A DNA stretch of 64,000 nt from Lunularia cruciata (taxonomy: Eukaryota > Streptophyta > Marchantiopsida > Lunulariales > Lunulariaceae): contig OX419758.1 in NCBI GenBank assembly GCA_948567375.1, positions 3,353,001 through 3,417,000 on the forward strand, given 5' to 3'. The notes under the pieces were generated by a model. It was not told the origin of the DNA. It made no database searches and saw only the letters and a program-made list of their open reading frames with translations. The translations under genes were made by a program, and so were the position numbers. Shown in pieces: positions 23,608 to 33,240 of the stretch; the stretch's first letter is position 1; every line of letters begins with the position of its first letter.

Positions 23608-24027
23608 AGTTTGTAAACTTCTTCTTAATTGGATCGGTCCATTTGATGTCATCAAAATCATTTCTCTTGGTGCTTATCAACTTGCCTTGCCTACTCATAT
23701 GCAAATTCATATTATCTTTCATATTTCAAAGTTGCAACCCTTTATTTTTAATCTATCTTCCTTTTCCATCCATGTCCAACCCCCTCTTCCTCCTATCCTT
23801 GTCAATGATCATGAGGAGTATGAAATTGATTGTATCCTTGCATGTTGCAACATTCAACATAGCTACCAACAACACATTGAGTACAAAGGGGATACCCTTT
23901 GGAAAAGGTATCCCCTTCATGATGCCACTTGGGTGTCTCTTTTTCATCTCCTCTATGCACAAATTGCCATCTAGGAGTTTGAAGCCTCCATAGCAACAAG
24001 GATATCACAAACTAGTGATGGGAAATA
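23608..24027 (+). pseudogene. pol: Family B pol 3' end with chromodomain
   Basis: Plus-strand sequence equals the integrase tail and chromodomain of the B element at 15520-15931. It reads NDHEEYEIDCILACCN, then HIEYKGDTLWKRYPLHDATW, the chromodomain core with an insertion. Everything upstream of the integrase tail is missing. Confidence 0.75.
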
Positions 24028-24484
24028 TGTAATAATATGGAGTTTATAGACAAGTTAGTCAAGAATTGATGAAGTAGCAAATAGGCCAAATTGGCCAAGA
24101 ATTATAGGACTATTCTAGAAGCATCTAGGACACTTCTTGGTAACTGCCAAGTATCAAGTAACATGTATGCCAAGCAGACAACTTCTAGGAAGAAGCTTCT
24201 TGATTAGCTTAGCTTGCACACCAAGTAGGTGGTTTTTAAAAGGAAGCTTCCCAACTAGCTTAGCTTGCATACTAACTAGACGGCTTCTAGAAGGAAGCTT
24301 CTTGAGAAGCTTTTCAATTAGTTTAGCTTGCATTCTAAGAAGATGGCTTTTAGGAAGCTTTCTAAGAAGCTTCCCAAGAGCCTTGTGGTGCCCACATTTT
24401 TTGTTTTTCTCTATTTATTAGCATTTGAGGGAAGAAGTAAGCACAAAAAGCTGAATTGCAAAAGAAGAATGGACAGAAGTGACT

Positions 24485-24734
24485 TCGGAGGAAATCGGAA
24501 GAAGGCAAGATTGGATCCAATGATGGAGGTACTCAAAAGAAGAGTATGACAGAAAAAGTCCAAAGAGCATCGTCTTTGGGTCGAAAGGTGCAGGTAATAC
24601 AAAGACCGTCTAACAACCTTGGTAGGTGGCAAGAAAGTACGCTTCAAGAAATGGCAGAGGCAGAAGAAGCATGTCTTGACAGTCACCGAACATCAACATG
24701 CAGAAGAGGGGAGGTCGAATTTGAAATCGATTGA
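24485..24734 (+). pseudogene. L-LTR upstream small ORF (ORFa)
   Basis: A basic reading frame starts about 100 bp inside the LTR (DPMMEVLKRRV...KKSKEHRLWVERCR, then KKVRFKKWQRQKKHVLTVTE) and ends at the TGA at 24732-24734. The minus-strand copy 59115-59342 is an unbroken 75-residue version of the same frame, ending in TAA at the same codon. An ATG for the next frame follows three bases after the stop in both copies. The plus copy has two internal stops. The function is unknown; the composition (Lys/Arg-rich) would suit nucleic-acid binding. Confidence 0.5.
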
Positions 24735-24737
24735 AGA

Positions 24738-25440
24738 ATGACTGCAATTCAAGGTAATATAAGATTGTGATTGCGCAAGGACAAGTTGAATATGCCAAGT
24801 AAATTTTCAATTCCTTTGAGTAGTTGTCCTGCAGTAATGCGTGTCCGGAAGCCGAATGAGAGTGAAATTTTCTGAAATCCAAAAGGGGTTAGATTTTCTC
24901 GTCCAGGAGAGGGCATTGTCTTTCAGTGTCAAAAAATGCAAGAGCAGATCATGGCAAAGAAGGTCACAAATGCTATGGTGGTGCAAAGTTTTGCAATTCG
25001 TAGGTTAGATGTAGTAGCCAGAATCAAAGTCTTGAATAGACTTTGTATTACGTTTTTAGCATGGAATTGGAATTTCAGTTTCCCAAGAGTGATGGCAGAG
25101 ATAGCTGCTAGTAATTGTGAGGAGGGTCCCGAAGTTGAAGGGAAGAGAGGAAATCCGGCTTGATGGACTGAGTCAGATTGGAAGTTAGTATTGGGGAAGG
25201 AAGCAGGAGAGCCGACAAGGATCACCTTCTATCAGAAATGTGATGCTGTAGAAGAGATGGCAGAAATTTGAAACTTTTTCTTTGCTCCAAGAACCACGAA
25301 TGGCTACAAGGTGAAGTCCTATCGGGATCCGATTAGGAGAAGTATCATGGGGGCAATGATGGCCATGTTCAAGCCAGAACGAACAACATATGTGAACATG
25401 CAGCAAGCGGTCTTCTTCCACCAGATGTTTGCAGGGGTCA
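24738..25440 (+). pseudogene. L-LTR main protein, N-terminal domain (ORFb)
   Basis: The frame opens with ATG three bases after the ORFa stop. It reads PSKFSIPLSSCPAVMRVRKP, then LDVVARIKVLNRLCITFLAW, MAEIAASNCEEGPEVEGKRG, a stop, DWKLVLGKEAGEPTRITFY and NGYKVKSYRDPIRRSIMGAM. The stop after GNPA (about 25161) also occurs in the minus copy (58806). Further stops are private to this copy. The layout resembles conserved plant transposon-encoded proteins of unknown function, but I cannot name a domain with confidence. Confidence 0.5.
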
Positions 25441-25456
25441 AGGTGAATTAGGCGAA

Positions 25457-27331
25457 GTGTTTTCACCACCAAATGAGGCAGATGTTGATCAATTGGCAAA
25501 CAAGTTCTCCTCCTCATTATTTCACACCATTTGTAGCCACTTCTACTTTGGGTTGAACTTGCTAACAATAGAGGAGCGGCATTGCATGGTGTCCCATTTC
25601 CATCCTGACTTAAGACGGGAAACGGACAAAGAAGAGCAACAGTATATGATATACCTACGAGTCAATGACGATCACTTCTTGAAGACAGGACAATGGAAGA
25701 TAGAAGAAGTCATAAGTCCTAAGACAAAGAAGCACAGTAAACCCGAAGAAGCAAAGTTGCCTCCAGCTCAAAGGAAGACTCAAAGACTAGTTGTGTAGAA
25801 TAAGAAGATGGTGAGAGAAGCATCATCGGAATCAGAGTTTGAAGAAGAAACCGAGTCGCAAGAAGAGGAATCCAAAGAAGATGAACTCACCTTAAAAAGT
25901 GAGGAGTCTAGAAGTGATAGTGATGGGGAACCTGAGGTTCAGCAATTGGTGGCGGTCAGTGAATCTTGTCATGTGATGATTGATAGAGTACTCGGAACAA
26001 CGAGTCATTACGTAGCCATGGTGGTGAATACACAAAGACCAGAGGAAAAGGAGGAGTATCATGTGGGGCCGAGTTCAATCGATAAGGGAGAAGAAAGTTC
26101 AGATGCGGTGTCTCTAAAGATACAAAGATCACGACTTTGGATGAAGGAGCCAATGAAGGAGCCAAAGACTGAAGATGAAGATGGCAACAAAGATAAAGAT
26201 AACTTTGGCGGGATACTATATCTGACAAAGGTTGTCACACTGTTGCTGGCGCTACTAAAGGAGCATTGGAATATAATTCCCCAAGATCATAGAAAGGGGA
26301 TGAATGAGTTGCAGGTGGTGAAGCATCTATTGAGTGAAGTGAAGGGGTTGCAAGAGCAACAAGTCCAAAGAAAGGACAAAATTGGAGAACTTTGGAGAGA
26401 GGAAGTCTTGAAGAAGAAGGCTTTCGAGATGTTACAAGAAAGCTGCGAGTCAAAAGAGAAAGAACTACAGAGGCAAGCAAGAGAATTGAAGGAGCAGGCA
26501 ATGTGGCTGAAAAAAATGAAGGAGGAAGTGAGTGATGTGCGCATTAAGAATATTCATTTGAAGGCAACGGCAACAATAATGGAGGAGGAGTTGGACAGCT
26601 TGAAGAAAAGTGCAGCGGGGAAGGATCAAGCATGGCAGAGAGAGTTAGCAGTCAGGCATGAAGACGAAGGAAGATTACGGTGCTGGTCCAAAGAGCTGGT
26701 CCGAAGTGCTGAGTTATAGAGTACACATTATGCGGAGGAGAAGAAGATGCTTGCTGCAGAGTATGAAGATGAGTTGAAGATGTACCGCAAAGAGTTGAAG
26801 GTAGAGCGCTCTCAAGGATATGAGTCGGAATCAGTAGGAGAAGTGGTAGGGAAGTTGAGAGCAATCTTGAGTACAGAGGCTGAAGGGAGATTGGAAGAAG
26901 CCCGTCTACATGAGTTGAAGTTGCTTGTGCAGGAAACTCGGAAGAGAAAAGCCAAAGATGTGGATATGAACACGTTGCTGATCCGATTGAGGGAGCGGGT
27001 AGACCGGAAGATGTTAGAAGTAGAAGACAATGTTAGTCTCAGATTAGATTTAGATAATTCGGAGTTAGAGAAAATTAGGAATAGTGTGACAGCAGAGAGG
27101 AAGTCCGATGTTGTAGAAGTAGGAATTTAGGTGTCATTGGACATGTTATTTGACACATTAGAGAAGAAAGAGTTAGATAAGTCACTCCTTAGTGCAATTG
27201 TAGTTCCTAGTGTAGAAGTAGTAGAATCAGTGCAAGAATTGGTAGAATTAGCTATACTTGAAGAAGGAGAAGTAGTAGGAAGATCATCGGGTTTGGAAGC
27301 CGATGATGAGGTCGACATCGGATCGGGGTAA
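25457..27331 (+). pseudogene. L-LTR main protein, acidic and coiled-coil part
   Basis: Four frames in series (25457-25798, 25808-26719, 26747-27130, 27131-27331), separated by single stops, form one long coding region. First comes a globular stretch (FYFGLNLLTIEERHCMVSHF). An acidic tract follows (EEETESQEEESKEDELTLKS, 25840-25960). A long coiled coil from about 26330 to 27000 is rich in Glu, Lys, Leu and Gln. The tail ends EADDEVDIGSG. The tract 56683-58590 on the minus strand codes the same protein in the same order. It shows no RT, protease, integrase or zinc knuckle. It looks like an accessory protein carried in U3 of the LTR, perhaps a structural or nuclear-acting protein. Confidence 0.6.
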
Positions 27332-27451
27332 GTAACAATTTTGAAATAGGAAGAGGCAGATATGAAGAGATGGATTGTCAGTTTGGATCTGCAGGTAGGA
27401 AGAGACGTTAGGAAGCGGTGCATAGGTAGGAAGAACTGCCATTTGCTTCAG

Positions 27452-27459
27452 TATTTAAG
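27452..27459 (+). promoter_or_regulatory. Putative TATA box of the long L LTR
   Basis: TATTTAAG lies after the coding region and about 670 bp before the LTR end. It is conserved in the short copies (6256 and about 10830). If it is the promoter, the coding region lies in U3. Confidence 0.45.
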
Positions 27460-28256
27460 GGGAGCATTTGCAGTACTATGTTGTTTAGTATTCAAATTTC
27501 TGAAGATAGATAAAGTGAAGTGCTGGTTTTAGTGCTTGTCGCTTGAGCTTAATTCCGATTGTCAATTCCATGTTTGTGTTTGTGAGTGTGTGGAGAATTT
27601 CAAAGTGCAAGTCAGTGTGTTTGTGGATGTTGGATTCTGTAGCCATTTTGTGTGTTTGATCTTGAGTGAAGTGCATCGGAGCAATGCCTTGACAGGTCTG
27701 AGAGCAATTGTAGTGTTGGTAGTATTCTATATTTGTGTGTTGAAGCATGAAGTTGATATGAAGCAATTTTGATTGAGGAAGTTGTGCCTTTAGTGGAGGG
27801 GTGGAACAAAATTTTGAGGTGAAATCGTTCTTTGCGGTAAAGTGCTATCTTTGGGACAATCTGAATCATCACAATCAAGAGTTGTTTGGACAGAATTTGC
27901 TATGTTGTGATTATGTGTGTGTGTATTTGTGACAAGTTGTCAAGATTGTGAGCTTGTTACTCTCTTCTGGGTGTAGTTTCTACCTAAGAGGTTAAAGAAG
28001 CAATCAAGAAGAACTACAAGTTACTATTTGACTTTGTATTTGACCAATTCTGAATCATATCTTTGCGGGAACAAACTTTACTTACCCGATTACCGCAAAA
28101 GTGATATTTGCCGGGTTGTCACAAGCCTTGTATGTTTCTTATAAATACCAAAGCCCAAGCTCATGCTAGGTATTTGAAGTTTCCTCGCTCAAGAGAATCA
28201 ATGTGATTTTTCACTCTAGTCTTCTATTCTCCTAATTCTCTCATCGGTCTTTAACA

Positions 28257-28410
28257 CAACTAATCTATGGGTGGAACTCGCGAACATATCACCAATCTAT
28301 GTATTTGATCCAAGTGTGTTGCTCCCTTTGAGTGGATCTTCTTTGCAATATAAAAAAACAAGATGCTCCTTTGGAGCTGATGCTCCAAAGTCTTAAGGAA
28401 GGAAAACCTT
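28257..28410 (+). repeat. Family C LTR fragment
   Basis: The stretch matches the middle of the plus-oriented C LTR at about 38215-38330. Shared features are the TCACCAATC.ATGTAT.TGAT block, the GATCCAAG.GTG segment and the GGTGCTTCTTTTGG-like segment. Both ends are missing. Confidence 0.55.
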
Positions 28411-28419
28411 ATATTTATG

Positions 28420-29340
28420 TTATCCTAAAAACATTAAAACCTCCAAATCTAGCCAAACCGACCTATTGAACCAATTTTTGCTAAAATCCAACCTTAAATT
28501 TGACCTATTTCTCCACTCTCCTTCCAATTTGAAGGATGTGGACCTCCAAAGCCCTAATCCAAGGGAATGAGTTTCTAAGTTGGACATTGATTTTCGGCTC
28601 GGCCACAATCTCAGAATAAAAACCTCCAATTTGACCTTCCCACTCTTGAATTTACTCCAAAATCATGGAATTGTACACCCATGACCTCAAATCAACCTCA
28701 ATTGAGAGAAATTTAGGAATCAAGTTTGCACATAAACCGCCCAATTGTAACTCAACTATCAAATCTATGACAAAAAAATATACTTTTGTGCATGATCCAT
28801 TTTCCAATTGCGATCAAAATCAAGCAATAATGAAACAAAGGTATCATTGATTGCACCAAGTCCAAGGAAACCACCAATGTGCATAGTTCCTACACCCACT
28901 TTCCCATTCACTTCTTATATGTAATCAAATTATCAAAAAATAGATCTTAACATTCAATACTCTCTACCAACAAGCATTGATTACACCATCAAGCCACACG
29001 TACTCTAGTTAAGAGAATCTAGGTTCTACTTGCCGGTCTCTATCCACCATAGCCAAGAGTTTAAAATCTCAATATAACAAATGTGAGCTATCTAGAATTG
29101 CACTTCAAAGGTATACTCCCGAGGGTAGCCAAGGAGTCCTACACTAGTTGCACATCCAATGGCCAAATGGAAAATATTAATAGTGCAAATGATAAGTCTA
29201 ATGGTGCTTATAGAAAACCTAATGTAGTGGACAACCCTCACCAAGTAACCCATGAGTAGCTATTAATAATCTATTGCTACCAAGATACTCACTCTAGCAT
29301 CCTATCAAACTTGCATTGTGCATTACAACTGTTGTGACAA
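28420..29340. repeat. Fragment related to the D region 7310-8780
   Basis: No credible coding frame is visible. Blocks around 28860-29120 resemble 8280-8600, including the paired phrases near CTCTAGTTAAGAGAATCTAGG and TATCCACCATAGCCAAGAG. It is probably a decayed D-family leader or LTR, but without visible ends. Confidence 0.35.
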
Positions 29341-29600
29341 GTTCTCCCTTAATATTTACCACTTCTTTGTCTAAGGCCTTTAGTTGATCTTTGTACTTGA
29401 GTTGTATATCTTTCTTCTTAATCCAAAGGATTCCCAATTCAAATTGCAACTTTTGGAGTTCTTCTTCTTATCTCCTCTACTCTGCTATCAAGGAAGACTT
29501 TTGCTCCTTTATCTTGGTGTTTTCCTATAATAAACATCTGATGAGTGTGTTGTATTGGGGTAGAATTCTTAGTGATGTAGTAAAAGTTCTACTGCAAAGA
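29340..29600 (-). pseudogene. Minus-strand coiled-coil fragment, unidentified
   Basis: The minus strand reads EEELQKLQFELGILWIKKKD and IQLKYKDQLKALDKEVVNIK in one frame with a few stops. The heptad-like Leu/Glu/Lys pattern suggests a coiled coil, as in the C-terminal parts of some retrotransposon gags. I do not recognise the family. The 300 bases beyond it (29600-29900) show nothing convincing. Confidence 0.3.
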
Positions 29601-30099
29601 AGTTCTATCATTTGTAGGGCTAATCCCACCAAGTAGGTCACAAGATTTTCTCCTTCCTTGATTGCTACTTTGGATTCTTAGGTCATATCTCCTCCTAATT
29701 CAACATATGTTGCACTTGGAGGATCTTTGCCTTCTTCCTCCACTTCTACTCACTCTTCTTCTTGATGATGCTCTTTGGCTTCATGTCATCCTTCACTCGG
29801 GAGATCTCCTTCTTGCCTTGCTTTCATCTCTACTTGCTCTTCTTTACGGACACCTACTTGTTGGTTGGGCTAAGAGGTACTTTAGGCTAATATGACGTCT
29901 CTCCTTGGTCTTTTGTCTAGCCTTCTCAATCTTCACTCTACTCCAGGTTTGGAGTAGATTGGGCATCTTTATATTGATTTTCCTTGTCTGATCCGGAAGT
30001 TGATCCCTATAAGGTGAAAGATCCTTCTTCTTCTTGGTATTTGGCTTCCTTTTCCAAAGATACTTAAATTATCTAAGGATGTTTCCTTGGCCTCTTTTT

Positions 30100-31810
30100 T
30101 GGTCTCTACTAGTTTTATGGTGTTGTACTACTCTTCTTCACATTTGTAATGGTTCCTTTTGTACACCGGCACAAACTCTCCCGTTGGTGTATACTTTGCA
30201 TATGCTTCTTGGTACTTCTTGATGAGCAATTTTCCTTTGAGTTGCAAGGTGGAGTAGGTGGAAGTGACTTGGAAACTTCTTGTTCTCCTCTTTTGCTAAT
30301 TATTTGCCATGGCTCACTTTAGAGCTCTCTTATCTACTACTTTGGCCATGCCAAGTTGTGTATTTCCCTCCTTTGCAGATGATACACACATCGTAGGCCT
30401 TGTTGATCAGATTAGGCAGGCCTTTGACTACTTGACTACTGAGCTATATCTAGTAGGCTTGAAAGTCAAGGTATCAAAGTGCAGGGCATGACTCCCTTTA
30501 GGTATCTCTCCCATCTTGAGCGTCTAGAGGGGTGTATCACATCCACATATGGACTTCATGTTCTTGGAGTGCGAGTAGGATTGGAGGATTTTGTCAGATG
30601 CTTCTTAGACATTGCTCTTGCAGAGGATGTTTTCCATGTGGATGACCTTCCATTACTAGGAGATCCGTAGGTGGCATTTGGTATACTCTCTTCTAGTATT
30701 GCTCGTCAACCATCCTACCTCAATTGTATAGTTCCTCCCTCACCGTCCTTCCTATCATGTCTGAGAGCATTTGATAGGAGGATTATGGGAGTCTTTGGTG
30801 ATATCATTGGATCATGGACATTTGAGTGTGTGACAAGGGATTTGGCACATAGACAGATAGCTCTGCCAATCTCAAGTGATAGGGTTGGCTTGTTATCTAT
30901 AGAAGAGATGACATCTATAGCATTTTTAGGTAGTTGGGCTCTCTCAACACCCCTACTTTCCTCTCATTTTGTGGTTGCTAATAGGCCGGTTTTGGAGACT
31001 TATGGGATAGAGGTGGAAGGAGGATTCTTTTCTCTCCATATGTTATTGCGGCAGATGAGAGATAGTCTATGCTTCACTATTGTTAGATTGGACTAGAGGT
31101 TTATAGTCTTCCTTGATGGAGCGATAGTGTGAGCATATGCTACATTCTCTCTTAGTCGACTCGTCCATTCCTCAAGCTACTAGAGCACATCTTCGCTCTT
31201 GCTCCGGCAAGGGTGCAGGCTCGTGGATCCTAGCTTGACCGTGCATTAGGGCATTTCAACTCGCACTAGCTACTTTCTCTACAGCAATGAGGTTTTGCCT
31301 AGGGTTGGTCCACCCATCTACATCTTCATTACTCACTTGTGGGTGTGGTTCTACACTAGATGCACCAGCGGTCCACATGACAAGATGTCCTTTTGGAGGA
31401 TAGAAGATAGCTACCCATGATGCCATTAGGGACATGGTGTTTGCTATGGCATGAGAGAGTGGATACTTGGCTTGGAGGGAGCGTTTGTATGCTTTGCAAA
31501 CAACACGTGTCAGGGTAGACTTATCCGAAGATGATCAGGTGACAGTAGCAAAGTTGTGGTTACAGACCCTACGCGGGACATAGTTTCAGAGGGAGTGATT
31601 ACCCATCCCCTTGGATGGGAGGCAAGTGCAGCAGCAGGTCGCAAGGTCTCCAACTATAGGGGCATGCAGCGAGGTTACCTCTTTGTTCCTCTAGCCTTGG
31701 AGTTATATGGAGCAATGGGCACTGCGTTTGACACATTTGTCAAGGAGTGCGCAAGAGCTTATCATGTTAGGCACGGAGGGATACCACTCTCACTCTCATA
31801 ATTTGTAGAA
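30100..31810 (+). pseudogene. Non-LTR (LINE) reverse transcriptase relic
   Basis: The frame at 30309-30491 contains FADDTHIVG (30372-30398), the catalytic loop of a non-LTR reverse transcriptase. It is preceded by AHFRALLSTTLAMPSCVFPS and followed by a hydrophobic helix and VSKC. The next pieces (30479-30670, 30671-31096) read VLGVRVGLEDFVRCF and LAEDVFHVDDLPLLGDP, then MAFGILSSSIARQPSYLNC, which fits the thumb and post-RT region. A later frame (31556-31801) has DPTRDIVSEGVITHPLG and may be the C-terminal part. The pieces are in different frames with several stops, so the copy is dead. I see no poly(A) tail or target-site duplication. Confidence 0.65.
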
Positions 31811-31989
31811 TATTTTTGACAGCATGTGCCCATTGCTCTACAGAGGGCAGTGGCTGGTGCAATCCATAGGAGAGCAATCACTCAATCAATGATGTTTCTT
31901 CACATGCTCTAGTTGTGTGTAGACCGTACGACTTGCATAGCTCGGATATCTTAGGTGCGGTAAGGCATATTTCTCATATAGACTCTATT

Positions 31990-32534
31990 GGGGCTTAGCA
32001 CTATTTTACCTTTTTTGTCTCTCCCTTGTACGGCTTGATGGGGTCTTCCCATCCTTCGTTTTTTCTACGCGGTCGCCTTTTTTTCTTTTGCTAATAGGTT
32101 CAACCGTATGTAGAAATGTATCAAGAAGAAGGTCAAGTAGGTTGCTCCACTATTTTCCTTGAACTCCCTGTGCAATATTAGAGAGAGGTATATTATAGAA
32201 ATAATAAGTGCAATTGAAATAATTTGTTGCAATGAAAATCGGGAAGATTCTTTTTATTTGAATGATTGAGCTCAAAATGAATGGCTTATTTACATAAATT
32301 AATTGACAACATTTCTGGACGGTTTTTAATGTGAATGAGTGTTAAATGATGTTGAAAATAAATTTATAATAATGTGGAGAACTAAAACCTTGATTTTAAT
32401 TGAATCTATTGCTCAATAAATTCCTCGATAATCCCTTCTTAAGATGATTTGAAAGACTAAACTATATATTCTGATAGTAAAGACCTCAGATCCACATTAC
32501 CAATTAATTGTTGACCCTCGTGCACCGTAGTGAT
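31990..32534. other. AT-rich spacer
   Basis: This is AT-rich sequence between the LINE relic and the tRNA-like sequence. I see no reading frame above about 60 residues, no LTR end and no repeat shared with the rest of the window. Confidence 0.5.
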
Positions 32535-32610
32535 GATTGCGTGGCCTAATGGATAAGGCGTTCGCCTCCTCCGGGTTGGGAGATTGTGGGTTCGAGTCCT
32601 GTCATGATCG
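32535..32610 (+). tRNA. tRNA-Arg-like sequence, anticodon arm damaged
   Basis: The sequence folds as a tRNA. The acceptor stem is GATTGCG/CATGATC (one mismatch), the D arm is GTGGCCTAATGGATAAGGC (A box) and the T arm is GTGGGTTCGAGTCCTGT (B box). It ends with G at the discriminator position. It is most like plant tRNA-Arg. It is 76 nt where 73 is usual. The anticodon arm (TTCGCCTCCTCCGGGTTGGG) does not form a clean five-pair stem and seems to have about three extra bases around CTCC/TCCG. The anticodon was probably CCG or CCT. It may be a pseudogene or a tRNA-derived repeat head. No CCA is encoded. Confidence 0.6.
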
Positions 32611-33240
32611 AGATTCCACGTAGGCTTGTAGTCTGCTTAGAGTGCGGGGATCCCTTCTTTTGGGACACTCCTGGCTTATCTCATCCGTCTCTCTATCCAA
32701 ATATTTACATCTTTAGTTTGTCCCATCCATACTGTTCTAGAGAGTCTTGAAATGGATATGTTCTGTCTATCTCCAGTGCGGGTTATTCTAGCGAGGAGAT
32801 GCCGCTGACGACTTGGCTCTTCTCTAAACTTTTGACCCGCTTTGGCTTTCTCGACGACGAGGTAGAGCCGGCTCCATGAGCTCACCGCTATAAAAGCCCT
32901 CGTTATCACAGGTGGATCCTCGTTAACAACAAATCTGCCTCTACTTTGTCATCACCTGCCTCGGTCCACCAAGATGCTTTGTCTCACATCCCCCCAAATC
33001 TGGCGCCGGTCATTAGACTCCGCCGTATCATGATCATGGTCTACAGCAGAGCAGACCGATGTTTTCTCGCCCGCTCCAGAGAAAACCGTGCCCAACAACA
33101 AGAATGCTCTAGTGATCATACAGTGGGCCTTGAAGTTGGCACTGTCCTAATAACTCCCACCGTCAAGCTTGTCACGTTGGGTGATTGCCGTTGGTAGGTA
33201 AGCGACCTCATGGACTGGAAGACTATTTACTAAACTAGAG
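32611..33240. other. GC-richer stretch with a TATA-like box, unassigned
   Basis: After the tRNA-like sequence the DNA is clearly richer in C and G than its surroundings, with many CG dinucleotides (for example near 32800, 32865 and 33010). A TATAAAAG box lies at 32889-32896. Small frames on both strands (32676-32909 minus, 32946-33197 plus) show no known motif. The retained CG dinucleotides suggest low methylation or recent arrival. Confidence 0.45.

Larger units (their letters stand above)
24384..28123 (+). mobile_element. Family L solo LTR, full length (3.74 kb) with internal ORFs
   Basis: The LTR starts TGTGGTGCCCACA and ends GGGTTGTCACA, with TGTG...CACA inverted ends. The 5-bp target-site duplication agcct is exact (24379-24383 and 28124-28128). 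Removing it rejoins the host B LTR (...AAGAGCCT|TGTATG...), which proves both boundaries. No PBS, gag or pol is present. The LTR is far longer than the 0.4-0.75 kb LTRs of the other families here and carries a long coding region. It corresponds over its length to the minus-strand 3' LTR of the L element at 55885-59464. Confidence 0.93.
24028..28256 (+). repeat. Family B 3' LTR, split by an L solo LTR
   Basis: The LTR starts TGTAATAATATGG at 24028 after a GGGAAA tract. It carries the same AAGCTTC palindromes as the other B LTRs. It is interrupted at 24383 and resumes at 28124 (TGTATGTTTCTTATAAATACC...), ending TTTAACA at about 28256. Confidence 0.85.

Noticed and set aside
24485-27331. Host gene inside an LTR-flanked region
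   Set aside because: The same protein occurs in the LTR of the L element at 55885-59464, in matching order, so it belongs to the transposon family.
33000-33020. Primer-binding site (CTGGCGCCGGTCATTAGACT)
   Set aside because: TGGCGCC resembles the PBS of some plant elements, but the following bases do not match and no LTR end is visible before it.
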